From Meloidogyne chitwoodi (lineage: Eukaryota; Nematoda; Chromadorea; Rhabditida; Meloidogynidae), in contig JACZZP010000009.1 in the NCBI GenBank assembly GCA_015183035.1, positions 1,674,001-1,738,000 of the forward strand: a stretch of DNA of 64,000 nucleotides. The letters run 5' to 3'. Below, piece after piece: positions 60,239 through 64,000 of this stretch (positions are counted from its first letter, which is position 1; each line of letters begins with the position of its first letter). Both the position numbers and the translations under genes were made by a program. The notes beneath the pieces were generated by a model. It was not told the origin of the DNA. It saw nothing but the letters and a program-made list of their open reading frames with translations, and ran no database searches.

Positions 60239-60558
60239 TTTTGTCAAGTTTAATAAATTCCCGGTACTTTTATTTTTGTTTGGCCAATATATAAAATTTT
60301 AATCAAGAACATGAAGTCTTGATTTACTCATTCCGCTTATTCTCCTCTATAAAACAGCAAATAATCTCTTTAGAAAAATCTTTTCATTTTTTTTAATATA
60401 AACATATTGATCCTTCAAAATTAACATAAATTTATAATAAACACGTATATTAGACAAATGTTTTTATTTTGGGTTTTTTAAACTTCAAATTCTAATAATC
60501 GTAACATTGATTTATAATTTATAAAAATCAAATATTTCGCAACAAGAAATAATGGAAT
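60239..60558. other. Convergent 3' region
   Basis: Between p38 and the Nup50-like gene. CCCGGTACTTTT near 60260 weakly resembles the Merlin end seen at 55523. No gene seen. Confidence 0.5.
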
Positions 60559-62397
60559 TTACGTAGCATTCGCCTGTGAAGATGGCAATCCAGAAACAAT
60601 TTCTTCAATTTTTTCTTTAAATCTTTGAGCAGTTTCCTCGTCACGGAACTTTGCTAAAAAAGTCTCATCAGTGCTTACATTCATTTCGCTAAAATCCTGA
60701 AATTTTTAATTTATTTTTAAATTATCCAAAATATTTTTAATTTATTTTCGAACCTTGCATCTCCAAATCAGACAAGAAGGTTTTCCCTCTTTTATTTCCA
60801 ATTTAAAGCTAGCAAAAATTGTAAAATTTGTAATAAGTTTTGATATTGCTTCATTGTTACGAGCAACACAGCGATAACGATTTGTTTGTTTATTAAGCAA
60901 AACCTAAATATTTTAGAGGATTTATATATTCACAAAACATTTATTAAAAAAACCTTAATATCACCAGTGCCTCTTGCACGAAATTCCTTAACAGATTTAT
61001 CGAATCGAAACAAACGGCATCGTGCTTCAAACAAAATCTAAGTTTTTTTAATTATAAAGTATAAATCATTAAAAAATACCTCCTCATTTTCCTCTCCACT
61101 TTTTGTCTCTACTTTTGATGGTAATGGAACAATTGGTTGAACATTATCTTTTGGAATAAATTCTTCGGGTCTTTCATCTGTCTCCTCTTCATCATTTTCT
61201 TTAAAAAAAAATATTTTTAATATTTTAAAATTAATTACCATTATTTTCTTTTGCTTTGTCATTGTCAATTGTAGATGAAAGTGATGAAAAACCACCAAAT
61301 AAATTCGTCAAAGGTTTAGGCGTTGAACCAAAAGAAAAGGTGGGAACCGAAGCGAAAGTAGTTGTTGACGTTAATGATGTTGTTGTTAAAGTATTTTCTC
61401 CTGTTGTTTTTTTTAAAGAAAAAAGAGAAGGAATAGACGGAAATTTATTAACAGATGGTAATGAAACAATTGGTTGAACATTATCTTTTGGAATAAATTC
61501 TTCAGGTCTTTCATTTGTCTCCTTTCCATTATTTTCTTTTGCTGTCTCAGTTGTAGATGAAAAAGATGAAAAACCACCAAATAAATTGGTCAAAGGTTTT
61601 GGCGTTGAACCAAAAGAAAAGGTTGGAACAGAAGCGAAAGTAGTTGTTGACGTTAATGATGTTGTTGTAGTTGAAGTTTTTTCCATATTTGTTGTTTTCT
61701 CCGAAGAAATAGGAAGGACACCAAATAAAGTCGGTTTAGGTACAAAAGAACCAAAAGGAAATGTTGGAATAGCAGAAGTTGTTGTTGTTATAGTTACATT
61801 TGTTGTTGTAGTTGAAGTTGTTTCCATATTGGTTTTCTCAGAAGAAATGGGAAGAGGGGGAGATAGGCAGATAACTGTAAAAAGAATAATACGTATATAC
61901 TTTCAAATATTGATAAAAAATCATTTAAGGAAAATTAAAATAATGGTTGTTTGTAAGACTATGTGAAAGTACAAATCTCATCCCAGGTGCCCGTTACATT
62001 TGATTATGACAGACTAATATCAAATTTACCTTGAGAAGATTTAAGATAAGTCGAAAAATCAGATTCAGCTGGTAAAGAATACATTGAATCCAAATCACGA
62101 AGATGTTTAAGATAATCATTTAAAACTGGTGTCTAAAAAGAATTTAAATTCAAAAAGACGAATAGGATTGTCAAAAAGAAACTGTTATTTAACTTCAAGT
62201 AAAAAATATACTTATCCAACCACATTCATCAAAGTTTAATTTTTTAACATATTTAATAAAATTGAATAAAAACTAACCAAATCCGCATTAGGTTTTTTAG
62301 CATATTCTTTCTGTAGAAATTTAATAAAATTATCATTTAACATTGAGAGCTTTTCATGAAAAAGTTTAGTAGAAGTACAACGCTCCGTAGAAGACAT
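60559..62397 (-). CDS. Nup50-like nucleoporin with FG repeats and RanBP1 domain
   Basis: Starts MSSTERCTSTKLFHEKLSML. The middle is Thr/Ser-rich with FG-type repeats (TFPFGSFVPKPTLFG, TFSFGSTPKPLTNLFGGFSS twice) and three copies of RPEEFIPKDNVQPIV. The C-terminal RanBP1 domain has ILFEARCRLFRFDKSVKEFR, GTGDIKVLLNKQTNRYRCVA, FASFKLEIKEGKPSCLIWRC and KFRDEETAQRFKEKIEEI. This architecture matches Nup50 (nematode NPP-16), which binds importins and Ran at the nuclear basket. An internal tandem duplication of about 300 bp built the repeated block. Confidence 0.85.
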
Positions 62398-62980
62398 ATC
62401 AAGTAAAATATAATCTAAAAATTATAATTAAGAAACTTAATTTAATCCCCAGGGATTTATCATTACGACGTTATTAAAACCTTAGTGATGTTAATAATTT
62501 GGTAATATCATTGTATTAAAATTAGCCCGGTCATTGACGGATCGGTTAAAATTGTGAAGAAAAAGGAAAAGTGAAAAAATTGATAAAGTTTAACAACTCA
62601 AATTGTTTAGTTTCAAGTAAACAAGTAAATTTTTATTCTAGAATATATGTATTATATATTTTTGGTTGGTTCGTAATTAAAGCGATGGTTACATATATTT
62701 ATGATGATATGTACAACTAAAAAATATAAGGGGATAATAAAATAAATATAATATTATATGCATGACAATGAAAACCTCTAAACATTGCTTTTAAATGTTA
62801 AAGGTTTTCAAAGAGATTATATTGATTAGATCAATAAATTTCAGAAAATTAGATACATATAAAAAAAGTAAAATTTTTAAATAATAAAAGAAAACCCGAT
62901 AAATGAAAGAAATTCAAGGGAATGTGTATATATTAATAAATAAAGGAATTAAAACACAAAATTAAAGGCTAAATAATTAA
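62398..62980. other. Intergenic region
   Basis: Upstream of the nucleoporin and downstream of the ABC transporter. AT-rich; nothing recognised. Confidence 0.5.
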
Positions 62981-64000
62981 TTATACTTCGTCTTCAACTT
63001 TTCCCGAAAGACGCAAAAATACTTGTTCAAGTGAACTTTGTGTCAAAGAAAAATCAACAATCCGTGGACCAAAATTTGATGAAGAATCCTAATAAAATAT
63101 ATTAAACAAATAAAAAATATTAAAATATACATGATATTTGCCAGCTAATTCATGCGCTTTTCTGTATAATTCATTCCAATATGTGTCATCTGTTTTAGGA
63201 ATATTCCAGCGTAATGTAGAGGACGTAGAAGAGTCATCTAACAGCTTTGGAGACTTTAAAAATAAAAATTGTTTTAAATAGAATAATAAGTAAACCTCAA
63301 ATTTTTGAAGAACAATAGTGTCAAGTTGTTTAGTCATATCATCAGATGGATTAGAAATTGTAATTGTTAACAAGAAACTGCTTCCAAATCTATATTATAT
63401 GCAAGAATAAAAATATTAGAATGTAAAATATTTATTACCTTTCCTTCAAATATTGAACAGTACCAATTCCGTTCATTAATCCTTTATTGAGAATGGCGAT
63501 TCGACTACACAATTCCTCACACTCTTCCATAGAATGTGAAGTCAAAAGAATTGCAATACCTTGTTGGCGAATTGCATGTAGTAAGTTCCAAATTTGACGA
63601 CGCGTTTGAGGGTCAATTCCAGCAGTTGGTTCATCAAGCATTATAAGCAAGGAACGAGTAACCAAAGTCAAACCAATAGAAATTCTACGCCGCTGTCCAC
63701 CACTAGAAAAAAGAAATAATTAAGAAATAATTTTTTCAAACCTGTTGTGCATAATTAGTTTATCAGCATGATCATCCAAAAGAACAGCATGAAGAATTTG
63801 ACGAACACGCGACGGAATATCCGAGAATCCATTAAGACAGGCAATAAGTTTAAGCACTTCTCTGCCAGTTAGTTCCAGCGGAAGCGCGTCAAACTGAGGG
63901 CAATAACCAATAGCTGGTCCTGCATCTATATTAACGCCACCGACCACCGCCGAACCGGATGAGGCAAAACGCACGCCAGTAAGGATGTCGAATGTTGTGG
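62981..64000 (-). CDS. ABCA-type ABC transporter, C-terminal part (runs off the window)
   Basis: The second nucleotide-binding domain of a large ABC subfamily A transporter; the upstream part lies beyond 64000. Seen in order: TFDILTGVRFASSGSAVVGG, Q-loop IGYCPQFDALPLELTGREVL, signature SGGQRRRISIGL (codon split by a 40-bp intron near 63705-63742), Walker B LLIMLDEPTAGIDPQTRRQIW, H-loop LLTSHSMEECEELCSRIAIL, then the regulatory end with QSSLEQVFLRLSGKVEDEV. LEQVFL is typical of ABCA C-termini. ABCA proteins move lipids; the nematode engulfment transporter CED-7 is one member. Walker A is outside the window. Confidence 0.9.

Noticed and set aside
61256..61966. Plus-strand Val-rich frames opposite the nucleoporin
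   Set aside because: Mirror of Thr/Ser/FG repeats on the minus strand; the RanBP1 and FG domains show the real strand.

Overview
The window is nuclear DNA from a nematode. It is very AT-rich and packed with small genes. Most introns are about 40-60 bp, and acceptors read TTTTAAG or TTTTCAG. Several start codons sit directly behind a splice acceptor, as expected for spliced-leader trans-splicing (58408, 51980). Gene content is animal: innexin, Cys-loop receptor, p38 kinase, LENG8, Gemin7, PSMB2. Base composition and intron style fit a plant-parasitic tylenchid such as Meloidogyne. That assignment is inference from style, not a database match.

Layout. 149-10043 holds a complete, apparently very young BEL/Pao LTR retrotransposon on the minus strand, with identical 378-bp LTRs and a 5-bp target duplication. 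It encodes gag-protease, then a pol frame fused to an envelope-like glycoprotein whose last part lies in a +1 frame. 11547-16844 is a nicotinic-type receptor subunit gene; one intron contains a whole secreted-protein gene on the opposite strand (13266-15788). Then follow a GH30 glucosylceramidase (17761-20022), an unnamed type I membrane protein (20493-22716), an innexin with a hAT-type element in an intron (24145-27335), a single-pass membrane protein (27509-28524), a phospholipase B-like protein (29664-32340), two tandem relatives of the unnamed membrane protein (32674-36417), and a globin with a 28-copy 15-bp satellite in an intron (37634-39934).

The right part is more GC-balanced and housekeeping: a mucin-like membrane protein (40141-40696), NFU1 (41043-43016), a small Ser/Lys-rich membrane protein (43479-43911), a multipass protein (44535-46302), LENG8 (46742-50239), proteasome beta-4 (50411-51251), two tandem degenerate acyl-carrier-like genes (51980-53854), Gemin7 (53950-54702), a two-span membrane protein (54990-57506), p38 MAPK (58408-60238), a Nup50-like nucleoporin (60559-62397) and the 3' end of an ABCA transporter (62981-64000).

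Themes. Several of the longest introns are explained by an insertion: a hAT-like element, three further elements with inverted repeats, a tRNA-derived element, a satellite, or a nested gene. Two divergent housekeeping promoters share a 19-bp motif differing at one position. Most interesting are the retroelement's coding layout (an AUG-less leader frame, two +1 junctions, fused pol-env), the nested gene, the three-member unnamed membrane-protein family with a homogenised 3' half, and a Merlin-type element whose transposase ends have been fused by internal deletion.
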